DNA of 64,000 bases from Scilla litardierei (lineage: Eukaryota > Streptophyta > Magnoliopsida > Asparagales > Asparagaceae): positions 153,556,817 to 153,620,816 of the forward strand of contig CM061132.1 of the NCBI GenBank assembly GCA_030789695.1, given 5' to 3'. Shown piece by piece: positions 1-10,756 of the stretch (within the stretch, counting starts at the first letter, position 1; every line of letters begins with the position of its first letter). Under the pieces are notes generated by a model. The model was given only the letters and a program-made list of their open reading frames with translations, did no database searches and was not told the DNA's origin. The translations under genes and the position numbers were made by a program.

Positions 1-354
1 TTCTGAATTTTAGTATTATTGTGAATTTACTTTGATCTAGCAGTCCCCTACTTTGTTGCACCTTTAGGTGCTGACTAAGAGTATGAGGAGACTACAATTT
101 ACGAGGAAGATACTGATTTTCTGCGCTGAATGCAGATTTTTGAGTGATTAGGTTATGAGTGGATGTATTTTTTATCCTGAGACATTATAACATTTATATG
201 ATAATCAGATTTTGAATTTCTATACAAATTTGTTGGTGTATTTTTACTTGGTGTATTTTTACTGTTGGTTATATTGTTTTCATTAATAAACAACAAGACC
301 TGCAATTCATGTAAAACTATCACGTATTTCGGGAAGGGAAATAAGGCGTGGCAT

Positions 355-722
355 TATATCAGATATATGTATATGCACTAATAGTGCACGAAATTTCTTG
401 TGCAGTAGCACGGTATAGTAAAAAGAAAATACTTTGAATTTTCTTTTGATTTTTGTTGTATCCCTCATGGATCATCCCACCAAAAATCAAGTGAATCCAC
501 CTCTATTTGACCCTCGATTTACCCATTACAAATTTAACGTTTTTGAAAGAATATGATTTTTTTACAATGGACGGATGGAGGGTCAAATGCACTTAGGATT
601 CACCCATATTTAGGGGTTTGGGGTTTTATAATATATACAACAATCCTGAAAAAGATTTTTTTTTTAATTTTCATGATCTTCACCATATGAATTTTTCCTG
701 CGCTGTCAGCAACACACATATT

Positions 723-762
<40 letters not shown>

Positions 763-1138
763 TGTATGTATATGTGCTGACGCATTGTGCTGACAGTGCA
801 AGAAGTTTTCTGTGCTGTCAGTACGATTTAGTAAAAAAATTTGAAATTTTATACACATGGATGATCATCCCACCAAAAATCAAGTGAATCTAATGTTATT
901 TGACCCTTGATTTACCCGTTATATTTTCAACGGTTTCAGAAGAATGGAACTTTTTATAACGGATGGATCGGTGGGTCAAATGTCTTTAGGGTTAACCCAT
1001 ATTTTTGGGGTTTTGTGGTCTTAAAATGTATACAACCCTGAAAAAAATTCCTAACTTTTTAAATTTTCGTGGCTGTCAGTGCATGCATTTTTCATACGCT
1101 AACAACACATATGTATATTCCTATATATATATATATCT
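355..1138. repeat. Tandem duplication, about 400 bp period
   Basis: Two adjacent imperfect copies are seen, about 355-753 and 754-1138. Both start with a tatatcaga-type stretch and contain gatcatcccaccaaaaatca (474 and 862 regions), a tttgaccctcgatttaccc-like segment, a ggtcaaatg segment and a cctgaaaaa segment. The second copy is cut off just after its TA-rich stretch. No reading frame is conserved between copies, so this looks like a non-coding local duplication. Confidence 0.8.
727..758. repeat. (AT)n microsatellite
   Basis: Uninterrupted alternating AT of about 30 bases. It sits at the junction of the two 400 bp tandem units, a natural place for slippage or unequal exchange. Confidence 0.9.
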
Positions 1139-2074
1139 TATTTCTTTTCCAAAAGAGCCTCACTATGTGTTGTGTCCCTGCTCTTATTGGCTCTACCCTA
1201 TATGGCCATGTGCCATATTTAGCATTAACTAATTTTCAAAGGAAAGAATCTAATTAATGATGACATTTCATCTCCTACTGCATATAATTAATTCGGCAGG
1301 TTCTATGATAATACCAAATCTGTTGCTTAACATAATCTAATTCTATCTAATGCTTATCTAAAATCTGAATCATCCAAATTGGAATACAAAATACAAAGAG
1401 ATACATGCAAAAGATTAGCAAAGAGAAAGGCAACAAAATAAAGGTATAAAATAAAATAAAATAGAGAAATGAATAAACAGAAATATTTTTTCTTCGGAAC
1501 TGAATTCTAGCACTCTTTTTTCTTCAACTCTTTGCTTATCATGGCTTTGCTTTCCTGTGCAAGAGTGGTATATCTTTGGAATCTTCTATATTAGTTTTGC
1601 TAAGAAAATAGTTTAGCGGATCCATTATTGTTCATGGCTTTGGATAAACAAATTATATATTTATTAGGACAATTGCAATTGCAAATTGATAAGTGAATAA
1701 TCTTTGAAAAAGCCATAACTTTTTAGTTAACAAATGATTTTTTTCATTTATTTTGCTGTTGAAAAAGAAGTGTTGTACATTTTGATCATGATCAAACAGT
1801 GTATATTGTGCACCTCCCTGAAAATTTTGGATCTACCCTTCTCCCCCCTCTTGATAACTATTTCTTTTCTAGGTATAGTCATTAGTCAAATATGAAATTT
1901 TACCTCAATCAACAACATCTGCACATTCTTGATTAATTTTGTATTTCTTCTGGGCTCAAGTGTCACAGTTATGAGTCTTGAATATGATAGATCCTTCTCT
2001 CAAGTCGGGGATTTTATCCTTTTGCAAATATATGCCGTCAAGTTTTATCTTATCTTCATTTTTATCTATAGCAG
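1139..2074. other. Gene-less AT-rich flank
   Basis: No coding region, RNA gene or terminal repeat could be supported. The stretch ends at the TSD-like agcag that precedes the nested element at 2,075. Confidence 0.5.
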
Positions 2075-2440
2075 TGATAGGATTTTCTAGAAATTTGGAG
2101 ATAAAAATAGGATTTTTATTGATATTGAAAGGGGATACAAGATAGTTGGCCTCAATTCGAGAAGATGAATGATCTCCTAGCCTTTAATTCGAGAGGAAGG
2201 CTTAACTCTCTCACTAATCTAGGGGTTTTTACTTCTAATCTCTTTTCAATTCTTCTCTCAAATTTAGCATAAAAACTAATTACCCCAAACCCCCATTATA
2301 TAGAATACCAATTTCTTAGAAATTACAGATTTGCCTTTGGTGCCCAGAATTACAGAATTACCCCTGGATTTGTCCCCTTGCATTTACTGCTGATTTGCTC
2401 TAGCCTCTTGCCGCTCCATCCCTTTACTACAAGTTTAACT
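2075..2440 (-). repeat. 3' LTR of the old gag-only Ty3 element
   Basis: About 366 bp, pairing with the split LTR at 12128-12310/18160-18355. It starts with tg and ends near taact, where the partner copy ends taaca. On the minus strand ttctatataatgg (about 2293-2305) is a possible TATA box. Several indels separate the two copies, so the insertion is old. Confidence 0.8.
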
Positions 2441-2714
2441 TTACTTTGTCCCTAAAGAATCATCTTGTTCTCAAGGCGGTGTGATGAATTCATTTGCATG
2501 CTACTCCAAATGTGAGTGCTCGGTCTTTCCTGACTCTTCCTTCTCAGTGGCTGCACCTTCGTCATATTCGACCATCAAAACTTGAAGAGCACATTACCGG
2601 CAACAATGTCTCGGCCCGAACATCTCGTCAGATCAGAAGTATAAACCATTGGTCCATTTGTTCTGGATCTCTGTCTCAGTGATGCGCTTGAACCTGTTGT
2701 CGATTTGAGGTTTG
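2441..2714 (-). pseudogene. Degenerate gag C-terminus with zinc-knuckle remnant
   Basis: Read on the minus strand, this segment aligns by eye with the zinc-knuckle region of the gag in element B. FKRITETEIQ corresponds to RRMTEAEMRE, and SDEMFGPRHCC corresponds to the CDERFTPGHRC half of the knuckle. An acidic run (EYDEGAATEKEE) follows, as in element B. Stop codons interrupt it. It directly abuts the 3' LTR, which shows that protease, RT, RNase H and integrase were lost before or during amplification. The fragment is broken at 2715 by the solo LTR insertion. Confidence 0.65.
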
Positions 2715-3725
2715 CTGATTGTTTGTCTGTGTGAATGCTTTAAATATTTATAACCGCAAGCGTATAGTGTCGTGTAGCGCTATATGGGTCGAACTCAGGG
2801 AGACGTTCATTGATTACCGATTTCTTTTGATGTTTGAAAGCTACACAATCGAATGGTGGTCGAGATGAGAAATAAGGGTAAAATGAGATGATTTAGGGTA
2901 TCCCCGCCGTTGAACTAGGGTTAAGGTTTGATTATAAGTTAATCGATTGTTGGATTCATTGGGACTCGGGAGAGGTCGTCTAACCTAAGTGCATTCTCCT
3001 ATCCCCACTCTCGTGATGCATGATAGGATAGTCCCTTATGTTATCCCTATCCCCGCTCTCGCGATGCTGTGACATGATTACCTAACATATATCGATGTCG
3101 GCTCTAGCCGATACATCGATATACGTTAGGTGCATTACGTCCGACGAATGTCCCCAATCTTCCTTCACGCCACTCTTGTGGTCGGGGATTTAGATCTATA
3201 TTAGGAGAGCTCTAATTGGCGTCCGACTCTCGTCGGTCACACCGATAGTATGGGTCATTGTAGGGATTGAAAACCCTTGATTGGTCCCGACTCTCGCCGG
3301 CGGCCAATCTAATTATCCATAAGGGAGAATAACGATTTACAATGACAATTGGCATTCTAATATATCCCAAATCCTCGGTTACCCAACAATTAGATTAACT
3401 ATTTCATCCAACCCATGGCCTAATTTCAATGGGGTTCAACCCATTACCCTATATAAAAACTACTCACTACCCATTGACAAAGAGGCAATAAACATCAGAG
3501 ATTCAATGAGTAATGCCATGGATTCAATAAGAGAGCTCACATTATAGCAATCCACAATTTCAAGAGAAAGAAAATATATTTCTATTGCAAAAGCAACAAT
3601 CTAATGCAAAGTATTAAAAGGGAATAACAAAAGAGCAACAAAATTAAAAGAAGAATAATCCTTACAAAACCCCAAAAGCTATGAAAATAGCAAGAAAAAA
3701 CCCCTGGCGCAGCAGGGAAGATGTG

Positions 3726-3733
3726 TTTTTATA
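3726..3733 (-). promoter_or_regulatory. TATA box of the solo LTR
   Basis: TATAAAAA on the minus strand. It lies about 70 bp downstream (in transcription sense) of the palindrome cluster at 3804-4240, the normal position for an LTR core promoter. This is a sequence match plus position; no transcription data. Confidence 0.55.
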
Positions 3734-3803
3734 CAATCTGAAAAGACTAAAAAGAACCTACTAACCCTGGCGCCGCCCCCCGTTTGACCTAGAATCTCAA
3801 TTC

Positions 3804-4240
3804 GACGCAACCGCGTCAAAAACGATGCGGTCGCGTCGTCTGGATGCGTAAACTGGGCATCGATCTGTAGCAGCGACGCGGCCGCGTCGAATCCGGGTTC
3901 GACGCTCGCATGCCTTCGAAACGGGCGCATGAAGCGACCGTATGGTCTTCAGCTTCTTGGGATTATGCGGCCCGTTGTCTTCGTCACGCGACCACGTCGA
4001 TTGCAGATTCTTTGAAGACAACGCGGCCGTGTCGATTGCATATTCTTCATTCTTTTCCTTCAACGACGCGGCCATTTCATTTGTCTTCACACGACCGCGT
4101 AAAATTGCGAATTTGAGCTACTGGGCATCTAAATGACGCGGCCGTTTGGAGTATCTTCACGCGGCCACGTGGAATTGAAAGATTGGCTTGTTGGGTGGAG
4201 TCACGACGAGGCCGCGTAGAATTGACGCGGCCGTTTGTGC
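3804..4240. repeat. Cluster of GACGCGGCCGCGTC-type palindromes
   Basis: About eleven words built on the 14-bp palindrome GACGCGGCCGCGTC occur in 440 bp. A perfect copy is at 3875-3888 and degenerate ones include gacgcaaccgcgtc (3804-3817), cacgcgaccacgtc, acgcggccgtgtc and cacgcggccacgtgg. Spacing is irregular, about 20-60 bp, so this is not a simple tandem repeat. Many are followed by a short AT-rich gaattg or gattg. The words are CpG-dense, and variant bases are mostly transitions. Confidence 0.8.
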
Positions 4241-4481
4241 CACTTTTTCCTTTCTTTCTCTCCCATTTGCTCACTTTGGCTCCTGTCTTCCGCACCTTTC
4301 GTTTTTTTCCGTCTTTTCACGCTTTATGGTCCTGATTCAATATGTATTTCCTGAAAAGCACAAAATGGACCATAAAAGCAAAACGGAAGCAAAAACGGAA
4401 AAAATGGGGGAAGAGGCGAAAGAAGCAACGTAGAACGTGCATGAAAAGGGATAAAAAGTACAAAAACCACTTATCACTGAT

Positions 4482-4873
4482 CTTCTTTGGTTTGTCTAAC
4501 CCCCTCCTGGCCAGGACTTTGGGACCTCTAACAAAGTATTAGTGCGGGAGGTGACCACTTTCAACGCTTCTCTTGCAGCTCGCTCCGCGATGTGCATGTC
4601 TTCCATCATCTGGGCCAGCTCCATCGTCTCTCTCAGTCTCCTCGAACTCAGTATACGTTGCTTAGCTCTGATGTTTGCCTTAAGCCCCTTTATGATGTTT
4701 CCCTACAACACTACTTCAAGAATCACTCTCACCCGGCTCAAGAACATCTTAAACCTCCCCATGTAGTCTCTGACGGTGCCCTCCTGTTTGAGGACAAGGA
4801 GCTGCGCAAATAGATTTCTCCATCAATGTCTCGAAATCGGTTCAGTAAGCCGTCCTTGAATTTCTCCAATGAG
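4482..4873 (-). pseudogene. Degenerate gag, middle part, of the old Ty3 element
   Basis: On the minus strand the frame-shifted reading shows FKDGLLNRFRDI followed by LKQEGTVRDYMGRF and a GLKANIRAK-like segment, matching by eye the FLKGLKPAVRAEV and LKQEGTVRDYISRF motifs of the gag in element B. Stops and frame changes break it. It continues the gag of 10757-12112, from which element A separates it, and stops at the solo LTR TSD on the other side. Confidence 0.7.
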
Positions 4874-4878
4874 TGCAC

Positions 4879-6645
4879 TGACTCGTCTCAAAAGATGTGA
4901 GCGTTACTTCCAAGTGTAGGAGATCGAACAAGTAATAATCCTGGTGAGTCCATGTGTCGTATCCACGGGACAACTGACCTGTAAAACCACGAATTTCAGT
5001 TTATGAAGAGTAATAAAACGACGAAAAACGACCACCTTTTAGAGATAAAAGTAATGGTGTCGAGTGTTTAAAATACGAAAACAAAATCCTACGATAATTA
5101 CGGCGAATTCGATGCTGGGGAACCAATATGGAAATATGTGACGGGTGTGGTTTCGTTAGAGTGTTTGCGATCAATGATTATTAATACTTTTTCTATAACT
5201 CAACGTTTCATTCGGCTAGGACATGAGAACGTCGGAAAATATGGCGATAAAGCGCGTAACATAATGCCAAAGAGTAATCATGTATATTATCGATTTCATG
5301 AAGAAAATACACATATGTAGCTTCTCGGGTCACGATACGTCCTCTCGGATCGCATCACGAATAAGTCTTATTCAGATCATATTCGATTCAAGCATGCCTA
5401 CGTCTCCGAAGAACATACACAAATAAGATATATGTAGAAATTGATAAAATACACGATTTTGACATGAATATAGGATGAAAAATATTAAATCAAAGATTAC
5501 AAATCCCTAACTACATCACAGCCAACACATATGGAGATTAGCCACGCATGGAGAGAAAAGAAACCATATTCATAGACAAATACATGTTCAAATACTCAAA
5601 ATTCGTGAAGAATAGACCAAATACGAGAGAAAAGATAGGAAACATATCGCCAAATTCCTCCAATTAGACCCTAGATCTCCTTCAACAAGTAGTCGATGCT
5701 TCTGTCTCCAAGGCCTCCAAAATTCAGGCACTAATACGCTCTCTAGAGCTCTAAACACTCCAAGAATACCCACAAAACCCTAAAATACACCTATATAGAG
5801 GGGCTTGTGGCTTTGCTTGGTTAGCGAACTTGGATATGCTCAAAACTGCTTTAGAACCTCTACCCGCTTTCGCTCAAAATGCTAACCATTGGATGGATGC
5901 GGGATGGAACCACATGCGGACACATGGCTTACGGAGCTGCCGCCTTTGCCCGCATCTGCGCCCGCTTCTAACTCCGCTGCGGGCTCGTCTCAGCTGCTAG
6001 ATGATTGATAGATGGTCGAGACAATGCCACGTCTACCCGTATTCGCTTTGAATTCGAATCCGATGAGGATATGATCTCATCCGTTGGATCAAGCAGTGGA
6101 TCATCAGGATCGCGCCACGTGGATAAGATGACCACTTCCTTCGTTTCTCAGCTCCGCTTTAATCTTGGCCGACTGACCACACGGGCCGTCCCTGAGTTCA
6201 CGACGCGTGGCCCGTATTTCCCGCTCTCCTACGTTCGCATCAGCCGCTTTAATGATCGTTGGATTCGGGGGCGACGGCTCAGATTGAGCCACGTCGCCCC
6301 TGCTTAAGTCTCGTAGCGGGCCACGTATAAGATCGTATTTCGGCCGTATTTCTTCGTATTTATGCCTTTTAAAATGTATTCTGCATTCAAAAATTCATAG
6401 AAATTAACACAGATCGCAGAAAAATATGAATAAATAGCCGTTAGAATCGTGAGACTGAGATCTACACATGAAAAATACTAAAGATCAGAAATATTCAATC
6501 GAATGGTATTTGTGCATAGAATAAGAGTATGCTATAATAATGATTGATTTTCTTAATATGCTTATATTAGAAGCCAAATACGCATTATATATGCACAAAA
6601 TAACACTAAACGAGGGGTTAAATATGCAATAATTATCCCAAATCA
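4879..6645 (-). repeat. 3' LTR of element A
   Basis: 1,767 bp, paired with 8982-10751. Minus-strand TATA candidate ctatatag lies at 5790-5797. Upstream of it (6031-6325) are several ACGT-core words such as gccacgtctac and cgccacgtgga. The adjoining interior (6646 on) ends, in minus sense, with a ctagcaaaacgctagttggg stretch before the LTR. Confidence 0.9.
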
Positions 6646-8313
6646 CATCCCAACTAGCGTTTTGCTAGTTCTTAGCAAAAGAACCGATTAAGTCGGATGA
6701 TTAGTAAAAATATTAAATCCTATCGATCGTCTATGACGTGGCTCAATAATACGCTTTCCATCATGATTTTACCATCAATGTACACAATCCATAAAGAAGA
6801 TCAATTGCATGCCATTTTCTCTAATTTAATTTGAATAAATAACATATAAGCATCGTTTTGCACACGCGAAAGTATAACACGACGTCATGTCATAGTTTTT
6901 TATTTCCAAGAAATTGGCATAGCATAAAGATCGTCCGAGTCATGGGTATTGAGTTTGCTTTGTTTATTCACCACATTTTTTTCTTTTTCTTCTTTTTTCT
7001 TTTTTATAACTTAAAATGATCCATACAACAAGCTTTCAGTTAGTGACTCCTACGCCAGACGACCTTCGGACATTAGGCTTAGAATAGCCATTCGAACTTA
7101 ATAACTCGAATCATCTAAGTTTTTTTTGAATGCACTCCCCATTCATCCATCTTTCGATGCAAATATCCAATGCTTCTTGAGGCAGGAAGACCCGGCTACT
7201 TAATAAACAAGGGGACGATGCATTTTATTTTTTTTCTCATTTTTTCTCATTTTCTTTTTTGGAAGCAATTCAATACACATTCATCGGACATAAACTTTAG
7301 TAACAAAGGCCAAATTCCTTCTTCAACTTGAAGACTATTCTAATAAATCGTGTATACTTAAGCTTATGCATCATAATAGCCTGCATGAAATAAATTCAAA
7401 CTATTTCGAGATATTAATCATGTCAATTGAAATTTTTTCATAAACGACATATTAATGATTAACTTATGAGAGGAAAATAATTAATTCAAGCCATAAATGA
7501 TTTCAAGAATTCAATCAATGCATAAAAATCCGCTAAAGTGGTGTGTGAAGGAGTATTGAATGATGAGAATTGGTGATTGATTCTTTTCTCTCATTTTATT
7601 AAAAAATAAAAAAAATCCTAAGGTCTCATACACTTCCCCTAACTAAAGATGGACATTGTTCTCATTGTCGAAAAGGGTACGAGTTTATTCAAAATAACTA
7701 TCCTAGAAAGCATATAAAAGTCTACGCTAATGGAAAGAACACTCCGTGGTCAAATGGCAGATCACATATCTTTAATGTAGGAAGTTGTTCTATTTTCTTC
7801 TTGCGCTCGTCGACAAGTAATCTTCCTCCACTAGCTAGATTGGACCCCAACAACACAACTCCCGGCATCTCTACAAAGTGTTTAACTATATCCTACAAGA
7901 GATGAGTTACGTCAATCCAATTTATTCTTAAAATTTTTAAATAAACATGTTTCAAATGTAATCATCAAAATAGGTAAAATAAAGTAAAGCATGTTGATGA
8001 CTACTCCTTGAAAGAATTGCACTACTCTCGGTACGATGCTCAGCCACGTGGATGTGAATGAAGGATTTTGGGAAAAAACTGGGGGAAAGATCGGTTCGGG
8101 CTCCATAAAGATAATCTCTAAACTCATATCCCTAGTTGTATCCTCCTCCTGTTCATCCAAAATTGCTAGCTCTTCGTCTCCTTTGCACACTTTTTGCCAT
8201 GTTAATATTTTGATTTGTGCTTTCAACGTGACATGGCTCACTCGGTATACCTGCAATAGAAAATGAACTCACATTAGATACTTGAAGTTGAATTTCAAAA
8301 GAATTACTTTCTT
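6646..8313 (-). other. Non-coding interior of element A
   Basis: About 1.7 kb of AT-rich sequence with poly-T/poly-CT runs near 6983-7010 and 7228-7260. I see no coding segment, and nothing resembling RT or integrase. By position it is the untranslated 3' half of the element. Confidence 0.6.
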
Positions 8314-8865
8314 CTAAGTAAGTGACAGTCCAAGATTTTCAATTGATTGTTGAATCTGCCATCGCCGAGCAAGGAAATTTTCTTGGAATTGATGAGATTT
8401 AGGCTCCTGTATTTGAATGAGCATTTGAATTTCCTCCTTCAATGGTTGCAAATGTACGTCTATACTTTGCTCTCCTTGATCAAGGTATATCCCAGTGTCG
8501 TCGCAAGAAGGCTCCGTTGAATCGCGCTCTGAAGTCTCTTTCATGATTTGGTCATTCTCTTGTAAGGACTCCATGTACTTCCACGCCTCTATCGGTGTCA
8601 TGACTTCCAAAAATTCCTGCAGCTGTGGTCGTAGTCCAGATGAGGACTACATAAGCTCTTTCTTTGTGTAGCCATGCACCTGATAGCTCAATACTAGGTC
8701 TCTGAATCTCTTCCAGGCCAGATAGAAAGTTTCACAGTCTCTCTGATTGAAATTAACGATCTTGAGCTTCTCCATTCTATGCTTGTATGCAACATGGTAC
8801 TCTACATCATACCAATAGTTTGTGCCATAGAATTCTATATATATATTGATTTGTTTTAAAAACAA
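8314..8865 (-). pseudogene. gag remnant of element A
   Basis: The minus strand encodes FNQRDCETFYLAWKRFRDLV, the typical retrotransposon gag core pattern (ETFYEAWERFKDL) also seen in element C as ETLYEAWERFKDL. A second open piece (8314-8610) begins MEVMTPIEAWKYMESLQEND, which resembles the later gag segment KTPEEATALIEEMASNN of element C. The two pieces are separated by a stop, the start is eroded, and no protease follows. It is probably the last trace of a Tat/Athila-type gag. Confidence 0.6.
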
Positions 8866-8957
8866 AATAAACTAATGAAAGTCCTAAGCTATAAGATGAA
8901 AGGTTCTCACCGAATGTTACCTCGCACAAACTGAAATCGTAGATCACACGCATGTTG

Positions 8958-8975
8958 TCTCCGGCAACGATGTCA
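8958..8975 (-). other. Decayed tRNA-Asp primer binding site of element A
   Basis: Minus-strand TGACATCGTTGCCGGAGA. Element C has the standard form TGGCGCCGTTGCCGGGGA at the same place. The four differences are all transitions (G to A or C to T), as expected from cytosine deamination. It sits six bases from the LTR. Confidence 0.7.
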
Positions 8976-8981
8976 AAAACT

Positions 8982-10751
8982 TGACTCGTCTCAAAGGATG
9001 TGAGCGCTACTCCCAGGTGTAGGAGATCGAACAAGTAATAATCCTAGTGAGTCCAGGTATCGTATCCACGAGACAACTGACTTGCAAAACCATGAATTTT
9101 AGTTTATAAAGTGTAATAAAACGACCACCTTTCAGTGATAAAAGTAAGGTGTCGAGGGTTTAAAATACGAAAGCAAAATCCTACGATAATTACGGTGAAT
9201 TCGATGCTATGATAGGGTATCAATATGGAGATATGTGTCGGTTGTGGTTTCGTTAGAGTGTTTGCGATCAATGATTATTAATACCTTTTCTATAACTCAA
9301 CGTTTCATCCGGCTAGGGCATGAGAACATCGAAAAGTATGTCGATAAAGCGCGTAAAATAGTGCCAAAGAGTAATTGCGTATATTATCGATTTCATGAAG
9401 AAAATACGTACATGTGACCTCTCGGGTCACGATAATGTTCTCTCGGATCGCATCACGAATAAGTCTTACTCAGATCATATTTGATTCAAGCATGCCTACG
9501 TCTCCGAAGAACATACCCAAATAAGATATACGTAGAAATCGATAAAATACACGATTTTGACCTGAATATAGGGTGAAGATATTAAATCAAAGATTACAAA
9601 GCCCTAACTACATCACAACCAACACATATGGAGATTAGCCACTCATGGAGAGAAAAGAAATCATATTCATAGACAAATACATATTCAAATACTCAAAATA
9701 CATGAATAGTACACCAAATACAAAAGAAAAGATAGGAAAAATATCACCAAATTCCTCCAATTAGACTCTAGATCTCCTTCAACAATAGCTGCTGCCTATG
9801 TCTCCAGGGCCTCCAAAACTCACGCACCAATATGCTCTCCAGAGCTCCAAATACGCCAAGAATACCCCCAAAACCCTAAAATACGCTTATATCGAGGGGC
9901 TTGCGGGTTTGCTTGGTTAGCAGACTCGGATCCGCTCAAAACTGCTTTAGAACCGCTACTCGCTTTCGCTCAAAATGCTGACCATTCGATGGATGCGGGA
10001 TGGAGCCACAGATGGACACGTGGCTTACGGAGCTGCCGCCTTCGCCCACATCTGTGCTCGCTTCCGACTCTGCTGCGGGCTCGTCTGAGCCGCTGGATGA
10101 TCGATTGATGGTCGAGACAGTGCCACGTCTACCCGTATTCGCTTTGAATTAGAATCCGATGAGGATATGATCTCATCCGTTGGATCAAGCGGTGGATCGT
10201 CAGGATCGTGCCACGTGGACAAGGCGACCGCTTCCTTCGTTGCTCAGCTCCATTTTAGTCTCAGCCAATTGATCACGCGGGCCGTCGTTGAGATGATGAC
10301 GCGTGGCCTGTATTTCCCGCTCCGCTGCGTTTGCATCCGCCGCTTTAGTGGCCGTTGGATTTGAGGGCGATGACTCAAATTGAGCCACGTCGCCCCGGCT
10401 TAAGTCTCGTAGCGGGCCGCGTATAAGATCGTATTTCGGCCGTATTTCGGTCGTATTTCCTCGTATTTCCGCCTTTTAAAATGTATTCTGCATTCAAAAA
10501 TTCATAAAAATTAGCACATATCAGAAAAATATAAATAAATATCCGTTGGAATTGTGAGACTGAGATCTACACATGAAAAATACTAAAGACCTGAAATATT
10601 CGATAGAATGGTATTTTGTGCATAGAATAAGAGTATGCTCTAATAATAATTGATTTTCTTAATATGTTTATATTAGAAGCCAAGTATGCATTATATATGC
10701 ACAAAATAACACTAAATGAGGGGTTAAATATGCAATAATTATCCCAAATCA
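8982..10751 (-). repeat. 5' LTR of element A
   Basis: 1,770 bp, starts tgactcgtctc and ends aatca, immediately followed by the TSD copy tgcac. As the LTR next to the primer site it would drive transcription to the left. Confidence 0.9.
9885..10218 (-). promoter_or_regulatory. Putative promoter of element A: TATA box plus G-boxes
   Basis: On the minus strand ATATAAGC (9885-9892) is a TATA-like box. Upstream are two perfect CACGTG G-boxes (10017-10022 and within ccacgtgg at 10211-10218) and ACGT-core words near 10124 and 10385. G-boxes are known bZIP/bHLH sites. The functional role here is inferred from position only. Confidence 0.5.
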
Positions 10752-10756
10752 TGCAC

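Larger units (their letters stand above)
2720..4476 (-). repeat. Solo LTR (Ty3-like, 1.76 kb) with perfect TSD
   Basis: The unit starts tgtttgtctg, ends ccacttatca, and is flanked on both sides by ctgat (2715-2719 and 4477-4481). It separates two parts of the same degraded gag, which is independent proof of insertion. The aaccgcaagcg...gtcgaactcaggga stretch near 2753-2802 resembles U5 ends of long Tat/Athila-type LTRs. That end lies on the left, so the LTR reads on the minus strand. The interior has been removed by LTR-LTR recombination. A palindrome cluster and a TATA box are listed separately. Confidence 0.85.
4879..10751 (-). mobile_element. Element A: non-autonomous long-LTR Ty3 (LARD-like)
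   Basis: Two 1.77 kb LTRs start tgactcgtctca and end cccaaatca. A perfect 5-bp TSD tgcac flanks the element at 4874-4878 and 10752-10756. The interior is only 2.3 kb and carries a gag remnant with no pol. A decayed tRNA-Asp primer site beside the right LTR gives minus orientation. By eye the LTRs differ at several percent, so the insertion is older than B or C. It interrupts the gag of the old element. Confidence 0.9.

Noticed and set aside
2494..2682. Small plus-strand gene
   Set aside because: Overlaps the degraded zinc-knuckle gag on the minus strand.
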